Shown here: positions 8,260 through 15,846 of the stretch, in pieces
Numbering within the stretch: position 1 is the stretch's first letter
Layout of the letters: each line of letters starts with the position of its first letter
From: CAZDKK01 sp964603725
GTDB taxonomy: Bacteria; Eisenbacteria; RBG-16-71-46; CAIMUX01; WJJG01
Direction of reading: 5' to 3'
Length of the DNA stretch: 64,000 nt
Assembly (NCBI GenBank): GCA_964603725.1
Contig: CAZRWW010000005.1
Span: 1 to 64,000, forward strand
The notes under the pieces: generated by a model
The model's database searches: none
The model's input: the letters and a program-made list of their open reading frames with translations, nothing else
What the model was told of the DNA's origin: nothing
Translations under genes and position numbers: made by a program

Positions 8260-9435
8260 ATGAATGGAAATCATCTGATCCGGCGGATCTGTCTCCTGGC
8301 AGCCCTGTTCTTCTGCGCGGGCACCGGCTGGGCGGAGGACGAACACACCGACGAGTACCCGTTCTCGCCGGGAAGCTTGCTCGAAATCGATCTGCCCAGT
8401 GGGGGCTCGGCGTTGATCACGGGTTGGGACCGTGGGATCGCCCAGGTGACGTACTACGACGACGTGCGCGATGTGGAGGATCATCGGATCGAATGCCACC
8501 CCCGTGACGGGGGCCTGGCGATCGCATCCGAGCCGATCCGCCGGCGCAACGTTACCCAGGCGCTGACCTTCGAGATCTTCCTCCCCCGCCGGGCGGACGT
8601 CGAGGTCCGCTCGGGGGGCGGCAGCCTGGAGCTCACGGACCTCGAGGGCACCTTTGTCGGCCGGATCGGCGGCGGTGAGCTCGTCCTGCGGGGGCTGAGC
8701 GGTCGCGCGCGCCTGCAAACGGGGGGCGGGGAGATCAAGGTCACGGACTGCAAGCTCGATGGCAGGGTATCAACGGGGGGTGGTGAGGTGCTGCTCGAGA
8801 ATGTCGTGGGCGATCTGGAGGCCACGTCGGGCGGCGGCAACGTGCAGTACAAGAACGTCCGCGATCGCGAGGGCCGGCTGCGGGCGCCAGGCAATCTCTC
8901 CTCCGACGACATGACCGACAAGACCGTCGTGATTTCGACGGCGGGGGGGGGGATCCGCGTGCGCGAGGCCCCGGAGGGGGCGCGCCTGCAAACGGGCGGC
9001 GGTGATATCACCGTCAGGCGCGCGGCGCGTTTCGTGACGGCGCGAACGGGCGGTGGCGACATTTCGGTGGAGATCGAAGACGGCTGGGTGGAGGCCTCGA
9101 CCGGGGCCGGGGACATCGACGTCGATGTCAGCGGGAGTCTGGGCGACGGGCGCGAGGGGTTGGAATTGCTGACCGGCCTGGGTGAGGTCACCGTCACGTT
9201 GCCGCCCGGGCTCTCCGCCGAGCTCGACCTGGAGCTCGGATACACGCGCAACAGCAGCCGGGACTTCGAAATCGACTCGGACCTCGACATCGACATCGAG
9301 CACTCCAAGGAGTGGGACTACGACCACGGCACGCCGCGCAAGTTCATCTGGGGCACAGCCAAGTTCGGCGATGGCCGGCATCTGATCAAGATCACGAACA
9401 CCAACGGGAACATCAGGATCAGAACGGCGAGGTAG
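8260..9435 (+). CDS. Exported DUF4097-type beta-repeat protein
   Basis: 391 residues with a cleavable signal peptide (ICLLAALFFCAGTGWAED) and a long right-handed beta-solenoid-like body with recurring SGGG/TGGG turns (VRSGGGSLEL, LQTGGGEIKV, STGGGEVLLE, RTGGGDISV), the hallmark of DUF4097 putative adhesins. The start is the ATG 8 nt after GGAGG. A frame open from 8161 is only the upstream extension. It is the third gene of the sigma/anti-sigma operon, so it is probably an envelope-stress output or part of the sensing circuit. A run of ten G at 8943-8952 lies within the coding sequence. Function beyond adhesion-like architecture is unknown. Confidence 0.85.
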   Translation: MNGNHLIRRICLLAALFFCAGTGWAEDEHTDEYPFSPGSLLEIDLPSGGSALITGWDRGIAQVTYYDDVRDVEDHRIECHPRDGGLAIASEPIRRRNVTQALTFEIFLPRRADVEVRSGGGSLELTDLEGTFVGRIGGGELVLRGLSGRARLQTGGGEIKVTDCKLDGRVSTGGGEVLLENVVGDLEATSGGGNVQYKNVRDREGRLRAPGNLSSDDMTDKTVVISTAGGGIRVREAPEGARLQTGGGDITVRRAARFVTARTGGGDISVEIEDGWVEASTGAGDIDVDVSGSLGDGREGLELLTGLGEVTVTLPPGLSAELDLELGYTRNSSRDFEIDSDLDIDIEHSKEWDYDHGTPRKFIWGTAKFGDGRHLIKITNTNGNIRIRTAR

Positions 9436-9455
9436 CGCGCGTGTCGACACGCGCG
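9436..9455 (+). terminator. Perfect 20-nt palindrome directly after the DUF4097 stop
   Basis: CGCGCGTGTCGACACGCGCG begins on the base after the stop codon. It can fold into a GC-rich hairpin of up to 8 bp. No U-tract follows, so it is either a terminator of non-classical type or an mRNA-end stabiliser. Confidence 0.45.
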
Positions 9456-9478
9456 GGCACAGGCCGGGCGCGCACCGT

Positions 9479-9687
9479 GCTACCGCACGACCGTGACGCG
9501 CCGCGCTACCGCACGACCGTGACGCGCCGCGCTNNNNNNNNNNNNNNNNNNNNNNNNNNNNNNNNNNNNNNNNNNNNNNNNNNNNNNNNNNNNNNNNNNN
9601 NNNNNNNNNNNNNNNNNNNNNNNNNNNNNNNNNGCGCTACCGCACGACCGTGACGCGCCGCGCTACCGCACGACCGTGACGCGCCGC
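9479..9687. repeat. 26-bp tandem array flanking the scaffold gap
   Basis: Identical head-to-tail 26-bp units are at 9479-9504 and 9505-9530. A partial unit enters the gap at 9531-9533, and two more full units are at 9636-9661 and 9662-9687. The last unit is the 3' end of the minus-strand gene (its codons RRVTVVR and stop), so the array consists of copies of that gene's tail. The true copy number is hidden by the Ns. Confidence 0.9.
9534..9633. other. Assembly gap (100 N)
   Basis: Exactly 100 Ns, the conventional placeholder for a join of unknown length. Both flanks carry the same 26-bp repeat in the same orientation, so the gap most likely marks a tandem array the assembler could not resolve. 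Confidence 0.98.
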
Positions 9688-11876
9688 GACCGCGTTTCGC
9701 CATCCGCCGCCAGCCGGCAGTAGTATGTGCCGCTGGCCACGGGTCGAGCGGCAGCGTCGAGGCCATCCCAGACGAGATGGTGCTCGCCCGCCGCGAGCGT
9801 TCCGCGCGAAAGCGTGCGCACGAGCCGGCCAGCCGCGTCGAACACCGCGAGCTCAGCCTCCGTGGCGCGCGGCGTCGCGAAGCGCAGCGTGACGCCGCCG
9901 CTCGCCATGAGGCTCGGCGCGGCCGGGTGCAGCACGGGGCGGATGACGAGCGGCTCCGCGCCGGACACCGCGGCGGTGGGCGGCACGACGATGCGCACGT
10001 CATCGATGTACCAGCCCTCGCGCATGTCGGCGCCGTCGCTGCCGAACGCCCAGCGCAGGCGGGCCAGGCCTTCGTAGCCGGCCAGATCCACCCACACCTC
10101 GGTCCAGTCGTGCGCGCCCGACCAGGCCGGCGTCTCGGCCGCGAAGGGCCCCGGCGTCGTCCCGGTCCGGATCAGATAGGGATAGCCGCCGGCCGGAGTG
10201 AGCTGGTGCCAGGCGGTGCCCTCGTCAACGGAGATCTCGATCAAGCCGCCGTCGTAGCAGTAATCCGGGTAGGCCGCGCTCGTCTCGGCGTCCATCCAGT
10301 GCCAGAACTCGAGCCGCGCCCCGGCCGGCAGATTGAACTCCGCCGTCGACAGCAGCGCGTAAAGGAGGTTGCCGTAAGTCTGGCTCCCCGCGCCGCCGCA
10401 CTTCCAGCTCGTCTGCCCGGCGTAGGTGTGATTGCGATGGGTCTCCAGGTGCCACTGATCGGCCCACGCGCCGGGGCCGGGGCCGTGCGTCCAGGAAGCG
10501 CCGCTCGCCTCCATGTCGTCGGCGAAGATCTCGCCCACGCAGAAGATGAAGGGACAGGCCGCGACGTACGGGCTCGGGCCGGTAAGGACGAGGCGCAGGT
10601 GGTGTGAGAAGACCGGCGGGCAGGCCGGGTCGATCGCGACGGTGAACCCGTCCGCCACGATCGCCTCGCCCGGCGCGAGGATGCCCAGCGCGTGCGGGGT
10701 GGGATCGGGCGCGAAGTACGACGATGCGCTGCCCAGCGCGGCCGCCAGGGCGGGCGTCGGGCTGCCGCCGACGTTCTCGATCCGCAAGGTGACGGCGACC
10801 GTCTCGCCCGGCTCGGCCGTGCCGTTGCCGTTGCCGCCCAGGCTGTCGTCGATCCGCGCGACGCCGATCAGGTAGCCCGGGGCGCGCGCGGTCGCCGCGA
10901 AGCCGACCTGCCCCGGCTCCTCACTCAGCGCCAGGTTGAACGGGAGGGCTTCCCCATCGGGCACGTCGTAGGTCACGTGGAAAACGAAGGGCACGCTGTT
11001 CACGCCGAAGTCGCCACCCGGGATGTCGCCGAATGCGGCGGCGCCCTGGGCGAGGCCGACAAATGGCGAAGAGGAGCTCAGGCCGGCTGTGACCCCGAAG
11101 GCGTCGAGCTGGCCGATGTTGTGCAACCGCAGGCGCAGCTCGATCGTCTCGTCGCATTCTATGACGCCGTCGCCGTCGCCGTGCGAAGCGCCCTGGGCGT
11201 CGTCGTCGATGACCAGCTCGTCGATGACGAGGTAGATCCGGTCGAGGCCGAATTCGAGAACGATGTTGTCCGCGGAGACCTCCGCGGATTCGGTGGCCCC
11301 TCAGCAGTTGTAGATGTCGGTCAGCAGTGAGATGCGCAAGAACCGCACCCGGGCCGGGTCGACGGCCGGGAGATTCCCCAGCTCCTCGTTGACGTTGAAG
11401 CTGTAGTCCATCCACATGAGGGCCGGCATCCCGATCAGGTGCTGATCGGGTCCGTTCACCCAGGTGCAGTAGTGCGTCCAGTTGCCGATGCGGGTCTCGC
11501 CCAGACGGACCTCGGACGCGTCCAGGTACTCGATCGCCAGCGCGGCCCCGGCCCAGGCGGTGGACGTGGCGTAGCTGTTAAAGTTGAACGAGGCCGAGAA
11601 GACGACGTCCGTCTCGGGAATCCAGACCGTCTGGCTCAGCCGAACCCAGCCGGAGCCCGTGTTCTGAATGATGTGGGCCTCGTAGTCCGGATCCGGATCG
11701 TAGCCCGGGCCCCGGTCGACCGAGAAGCTGGCAGCGGTGTTGGACTGCACCCAGTCGGGCGCGAACGGCAGCTCGAAGCCACCGTTGGCGACCAGGTTGG
11801 CGGCCCGGGCGGGCGGCTGCGCCAGGGCGAACAGCGCGAGCCCGAACATCGCGATCATCCACGCGGTCGTGCGCAT
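9663..11876 (-). CDS. Secreted FlgD-domain protein interrupted by one in-frame UGA (candidate selenoprotein or nonsense allele)
   Basis: Read as one frame of 738 codons with TGA at 11303-11301. N-terminal part: signal peptide (MIAMFGLALFALAQPPARA) and a carbohydrate-binding-like jelly-roll domain (NLVANGGFELPF, WVRLSQTVWIPE, RFLRISLLTDIYNC). After the UGA the same domain closes its last strand (GATESAEVSADNIVLEF). Then come an acidic DGDGVIECDET segment, an Ig-like region (NGTAEPGETVAVTLRIENVG), the beta-sandwich module shared with the gene at the left edge (DQWHLETHRNHTY, GWYIDDVRIV) and an FlgD-like tail (LVWDGLDAAARPVASGTYY). No ATG or GTG start lies in the first 58 codons after the UGA, so the second part is not a separate gene. 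The ATG start follows GGAGGGACCCAAG. A TGG-to-TGA mutation or sequencing error is the plain alternative to recoding. Confidence 0.75.
11269..11288 (-). promoter_or_regulatory. Stem-loop 12 nt downstream of the in-frame UGA (SECIS-like)
   Basis: On the mRNA strand UCCGCGGA-GGUC-UCCGCGGA forms a perfect 8-bp stem with the tetraloop GGUC, closed by A-U. The loop starts 20 nt after the UGA. As I recall the bacterial SECIS consensus (hairpin just 3' of UGA, G among the first two loop bases, loop about 16-37 nt away), it fits, and the E. coli fdhF element also has a GGUC loop closed by A-U. It lacks the bulged U of fdhF. The repeat may simply come from the peptide SAEVSAD being coded twice with the same codons. 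Confidence 0.4.
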
Positions 11877-11978
11877 CTTGGGTCCCTCCCTGCAGGCTGA
11901 TCATCAGGCGCGGCGCCTGGACGTCCGAAGGTCGCCTTCATCATACCATCAGCCGGGCCGTTCCGGCGCGGCAATCCC

Positions 11979-12007
11979 TTGCGTGTCCGGCCCCCGAGCC
12001 CTATCCT
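11979..12007 (+). promoter_or_regulatory. Candidate promoter for the lipoprotein/CsgG-like cluster
   Basis: TTGCGT at 11979-11984, a 17-bp spacer, then TATCCT at 12002-12007. The -10 box ends 10 nt before the ATG at 12018 and no Shine-Dalgarno is seen, so the transcript would be nearly leaderless. Confidence 0.35.
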
Positions 12008-12017
12008 TGGCCCCGCC

Positions 12018-13349
12018 ATGGTAGACCTTCACCACCGTGATCGGCGGGAGCGGCGCTCGGGATCGTCCCGCGCACCATCCGCAGGGCAACCTCCTGCCGC
12101 GCATGCGCCTATCCTGATCTGCGCTCTGGCCGTCTTGATCGCGGTGAGCGCCGGCGGGTGCGGCCGCAGCGGCTACGAGTTCCTCGTTACGGACGAGGCG
12201 GGCAGTCCGCTGGCCGGCGTCGAGGTGAGCTACCAGGTGGCGGCGCAGGGGGCGGCCGAGAGCGTGGTCGTGGGCGCCACCGATGCTGCGGGCGCCATCG
12301 TGGTCAGCGGCAAGCACTTCTCCGTCGGGCGCCAGTATCTGTTTCGCAAGGATTGCACCGCCAGCGCGAGCGGGGGCTACTTCGATCCGGCCAGTTGTTC
12401 CATCCTGATCGGCGGCAGCGGCCAGTTCACCTTCGCGCTGCGCGACGGCCTCGTTCGCCGCCCGGACCTCGACCGCCGGCTGCCGGGCCGCAAGTGGCCG
12501 GGGCGCGCCGTGAAGCTCACCTGCGAGGCGGGCGCCGGTGGCGCGCAGTCCGGCGGGCGGCAACAAACCCTGACGCGCATTCTCGATCTGACGGCGCCGG
12601 TGGGCGCGCGGGTGAGCGCCAACGGCCGGCCGATCGGCAGCGTGCCCGAGGGCGGCTGGCTGAACAGCGAGTTCTGTCCCGGCGACTCCGCCGCGTGCTT
12701 CGCCGCGACGGTCACCATCGGAGTCAGCCTGGACGGCTTCGCCCCGTTCGCGCGGGAGGTCCCGCTGCCCGAACCGCTCGGGACCGTGACGCTGGCAGCC
12801 GAGTTGCAGCCCGGATCCGCCGTGGCCGCGGCGAGCGGCGCCGGCGGCAGCCGCCTGGCGGGCGAAACGGGATCCGCGGCCGGCGCGGGCACCGGGGGAG
12901 CAGCCGGCTCATCGTCCGAAACCGGCCCCGGCGGCCTGGTGCAGGTTCGGATCAAGAACGGCGGCGTGCCGCAAGCCTGCGGCCCAGAGGGGGATCGCCC
13001 GCCAACGCTGCTGGTCAACGACGAATCCACGGTTGTCCGGGGATCCTCGGATGCCGAGGGCCTGGAAACCTACTTCGATTTGCTCCTGCAACCTGGTCAA
13101 GACTACTGTGTCGCGGTCCGCTGCTCCGACGAGGCGCCCGGGGCCCTCTCGTGGAATCCCTGGGACGCCGGCCGCCGGGCGGGAGCCTGGTATTCACTGC
13201 GGATTCCCAGCGATGCCGGCCGGCTTTACTTCGTCATCCCGTATCAGCCGGGGGGAAATCTGAAACTCACGCCGCAGCGCGGCGGTTCCTGGAAGGGGTT
13301 CCGCGACGCGCAAGCGGTCCGAGTCACGCGGGGCTGCACTCGCGGATGA
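12018..13349 (+). CDS. Lipoprotein with Ig-like domains, unknown function
   Basis: About 443 residues with a lipoprotein signal (LICALAVLIAVSAGGC, the Cys being the likely acylation site). The mature part starts with a carboxypeptidase-regulatory-like fold (YEFLVTDEAGSPLAGVEVSY, GATDAAGAIVVSGKHF). A PEGA-like segment follows (RVSANGRPIGSVPEGGWL, VSLDGFAPFAREVPLP), then a low-complexity Ala/Gly/Ser linker (about 12820-12920) and a second globular part with scattered cysteines. The frame is open from 11979, but the ATG at 12018 is preferred because of the promoter-like boxes just before it. It is the first gene of a same-strand cluster ending at 22747 and is probably an outer-membrane-tethered accessory of the CsgG-like proteins. 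No enzymatic motif was found. Confidence 0.75.
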   Translation: MVDLHHRDRRERRSGSSRAPSAGQPPAAHAPILICALAVLIAVSAGGCGRSGYEFLVTDEAGSPLAGVEVSYQVAAQGAAESVVVGATDAAGAIVVSGKHFSVGRQYLFRKDCTASASGGYFDPASCSILIGGSGQFTFALRDGLVRRPDLDRRLPGRKWPGRAVKLTCEAGAGGAQSGGRQQTLTRILDLTAPVGARVSANGRPIGSVPEGGWLNSEFCPGDSAACFAATVTIGVSLDGFAPFAREVPLPEPLGTVTLAAELQPGSAVAAASGAGGSRLAGETGSAAGAGTGGAAGSSSETGPGGLVQVRIKNGGVPQACGPEGDRPPTLLVNDESTVVRGSSDAEGLETYFDLLLQPGQDYCVAVRCSDEAPGALSWNPWDAGRRAGAWYSLRIPSDAGRLYFVIPYQPGGNLKLTPQRGGSWKGFRDAQAVRVTRGCTRG

Positions 13350-13392
13350 GGCGCATGCCCTCCGCAGCGCCCCGCTGCACAGGAGGTCGAGC

Positions 13393-14550
13393 ATGTCACT
13401 CCCGTTTTGCCCTCACGAATCTCGCGGGTCCCGGAACCGCCGCCGTCACTCCCTGCGGGCGGTGATGATCCTGACCGCGACCCTCGTCGCCCTGGCCGCG
13501 CCGCTGCTCGGGCCTCGGGCGCCGCTCGCCCAGGATGAGCCCGCCGCGACCGAAGGCGAGGGCTGCGATCTCCTGGTCCAGCGCGCCATGGAGTCCTTGA
13601 TCAGCGATCGTTACCGCGAGGCCCTGAGCTACGTCGAGCAGGCCTTCGGCGTCGCGGAGCCCACCTCGCCGTGTCAGGCGCGGTGCCTGCAGACGCGCTC
13701 CTGCGCCTATCTGCGCATGGGCGAGCGCGAACAAGCCGTGCGGTCGCTGGCGCAGCTCTTCGACATCCATCCCAACCCGCCCTATGACGGGCGCATGTTT
13801 CCCCCGGCGATGAACCGCCTCTTCCGCGCCGTGCGCGATTCGTTCATGCAGGCCGGCACGATGGACATCGGCACCGTCGCCGTGCTGGACTTCAAGGTCC
13901 TGAACCCGGGCAAGTTCCGCTATCAGGACTACGACTACGATGCCCTCGGCAAGGCGCTGCAGATGATCATCTCGACGGATATCGTCGAATCCACGAATCT
14001 CGCCGTCGTGGACCGCACCAACATGAAGGACGTCCTGGCGGAGCTCGAGCTCAGCGCGAACGCTGATCTGGTCAACCAGGAGAACCGCACGCGCCTGGGG
14101 CAGCTACTCAACGCGCACGCCTTCGTCGCGGGCCAGATCGCGCTGTTCGACAAGGACCACGTGCGCATCGACATCCAGGTGACGCACGCCGCCACCAGTC
14201 GCGTGCTCGCCCGGCAGTACGAGGGTCCTTTCACAGGCGAGGCGTTCGACTTGCTGAAGCTCCAGCGCGGTGTCCTGGCGGGCGTGACCGAGGCGCTCAA
14301 CGAGTTCCGCACCGAGGTCAAGCGCACCGACCTGCTCGCCCCCGATCCCATCTACTTCGACGACTTGCAGAAGTCGCGCCGCGCGAGCAAGAAGTACATG
14401 GAGACCTGGCTCCTCCAGGGACAGGCGCTCGACCTCGAGGACAAGGGCGACCTGAAGGGCGCCATCAAGGCCTGGGAGAAGGTGGAGAAGCTCGACCCCG
14501 AGAACCAGGTCGCGCGCGGGCGGATCTGGGCGCTCAAGTCCGAGCTCTAG
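13393..14550 (+). CDS. CsgG/LpoB-like periplasmic protein (paralog 1) with TPR-like ends
   Basis: 385 residues. The signal peptide (VMILTATLVALAAPLLG) is followed by helical repeat-like segments (ALSYVEQAFGVAE, CLQTRSCAYLRMGEREQAV). The CsgG/LpoB-type domain comes next: VAVLDFKVLN, then LQMIISTDIVESTNLAVVDR, then DVLAELELSANADLVNQENR and HAFVAGQIALFDKDHVRIDI. This is the usual succession of small-ligand fold, the ERxx/DRxx strand and the 'agyl' strand of the curli-secretion family. A TPR-like helix pair (GDLKGAIKAWEKVEKLDPEN) closes the protein. The ATG follows AGGAGGTCGAGC. CsgG itself is an outer-membrane lipoprotein pore; this paralog has no lipobox. It probably forms an envelope complex with the next two paralogs. 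Confidence 0.82.
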   Translation: MSLPFCPHESRGSRNRRRHSLRAVMILTATLVALAAPLLGPRAPLAQDEPAATEGEGCDLLVQRAMESLISDRYREALSYVEQAFGVAEPTSPCQARCLQTRSCAYLRMGEREQAVRSLAQLFDIHPNPPYDGRMFPPAMNRLFRAVRDSFMQAGTMDIGTVAVLDFKVLNPGKFRYQDYDYDALGKALQMIISTDIVESTNLAVVDRTNMKDVLAELELSANADLVNQENRTRLGQLLNAHAFVAGQIALFDKDHVRIDIQVTHAATSRVLARQYEGPFTGEAFDLLKLQRGVLAGVTEALNEFRTEVKRTDLLAPDPIYFDDLQKSRRASKKYMETWLLQGQALDLEDKGDLKGAIKAWEKVEKLDPENQVARGRIWALKSEL

Positions 14551-14611
14551 CGGTGCTCTGGCGGTGCTCTGGCGGCGCTCTGGCGGTGAGGATCCGGAGG
14601 TCAAGGTGGTG

Positions 14612-15829
14612 ATGGCGCGGTTACGGCGCGGGCCTGGGCGCGCGTCGCTCCCCGCGAGCCCGGCGGCTGGCGCGGCGAGGCTCGCCGTGGCGAGCGCGGC
14701 GGCGCTGCTCGCGGCGGCGTTCCTGCTGGCGGGGGCCTCGGCGGCGTCCGACGACCTCTTCGAGCTGATGGCGGCGGGACGGATGGATCGCCTGCTGGCC
14801 CTGGCCGGCGAGGAGCTGGATTCGCCGGATGTGCCGGCCGCGCGCAAGCTCGACCTCCTGCGCGCGCTCGCCACGGTGCATCTGGCCGAGGCCGCCGCGC
14901 GCGACGACGCGACCCACCGCGAGAGCGCGCGGGCGGCGATGGTCGCGATGCTCAAGCTCGATGCGACGGCCGACTTCGTGCCCGGCCATCGCTACCCGCC
15001 GCCCGTGCACGCGCTCTTTCGCCAGGTCGCCCGGGACCTGCAGGCCGGCGCCGAGCTGGCCGCCGACCCGCGGCGCGTCGCCGTCGCGCCATTCTTCCTG
15101 GTCGACCTGGGAGCCAGCGCGAAGTTCAACTGGGCCGACTACTGCAGCGCGCTGCCCTACATGATCACCGGCGATTTGGAGGACGTCCCGGGCCTGATCG
15201 TGCTGTCGCGCGAGCACATGGATGCGATCCGCGGCGAGCTGGCGCTCTCGTCGCAGGCGGATCTCGTGTCGGCCGAGAACCGCATCCGCCTCAAGCGCCT
15301 GCTGTCGGCTTCTTCCTTCATCTACGGCGAGGTGCAAGCTCTGCCCGGCGACGAGATCTGGCTCGAGGTGCGATGGGTGCAGACCGAGTCGGGCGCTGTG
15401 CTCGTCGCCCGTCACGACAAGCGGCGAATCCGCAAGGGGGCCGACCTGCTGGCGCTGCAGCAGGACGTCATCCTGGGCGACTTCATCCCGGCGATGTTGG
15501 CCGGGATCGGCTACGAGAAGCCCGGCGACGAGGTGGCCGCCCTGCGCACCGGCGTGCAGCGCAAGATGGCCCAGGCGGCCAAGGGCGACACCTACCTCCA
15601 CTACGTCGCCGCCGTCGCGCGGGCCACGGCGGCCGAGCAGGCGGGCAACCTGGGCGAGGCCCTCGAGCAGTGGCAGAAGGCCGGCGCGCAGCTTCCGGAC
15701 CACGCCACCCCGCTCGAGCGCATCCGCGCGCTCAAGCTGTTCTACGGCGGCGCCGAGTCGGACAGTCTCCCCGGCGGCGAGCCGGACGCCGCGCCGCAGG
15801 GCTCGCCGGGAGGCTCGTCGGGAGGATGA
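14612..15829 (+). CDS. CsgG/LpoB-like exported protein (paralog 2)
   Basis: About 405 residues, colinear with paralog 1. The signal segment is AAALLAAAFLLAGASAASDD. A helical region follows, then the CsgG-like core (RRVAVAPFFLVDLGASAKFN, MITGDLEDVPGLIVLSREHM, IRGELALSSQADLVSAENRI, ASSFIYGEVQALPGDEIWLE). A TPR-like pair (NLGEALEQWQKAGAQLPDHA) and a Gly/Ser tail end the protein. The open frame begins at 14564, but the ATG at 14612 lies 11 nt after CCGGAGG and leaves a normal signal peptide. Its stop overlaps the first possible ATG of the next gene (ATGA). Very short repeats (GGTGCTCTGGC-like) fill the 60 bp before it. Confidence 0.8.
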   Translation: MARLRRGPGRASLPASPAAGAARLAVASAAALLAAAFLLAGASAASDDLFELMAAGRMDRLLALAGEELDSPDVPAARKLDLLRALATVHLAEAAARDDATHRESARAAMVAMLKLDATADFVPGHRYPPPVHALFRQVARDLQAGAELAADPRRVAVAPFFLVDLGASAKFNWADYCSALPYMITGDLEDVPGLIVLSREHMDAIRGELALSSQADLVSAENRIRLKRLLSASSFIYGEVQALPGDEIWLEVRWVQTESGAVLVARHDKRRIRKGADLLALQQDVILGDFIPAMLAGIGYEKPGDEVAALRTGVQRKMAQAAKGDTYLHYVAAVARATAAEQAGNLGEALEQWQKAGAQLPDHATPLERIRALKLFYGGAESDSLPGGEPDAAPQGSPGGSSGG

Positions 15830-15846
15830 TCGGGAGGATGAATCGC

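Noticed and set aside
9663..11126. Separate gene starting at the TTG at 11126
   Set aside because: The TTG is preceded by 57 in-frame codons that complete the upstream domain and no ribosome-binding site is seen, so the two pieces are treated as one interrupted gene.
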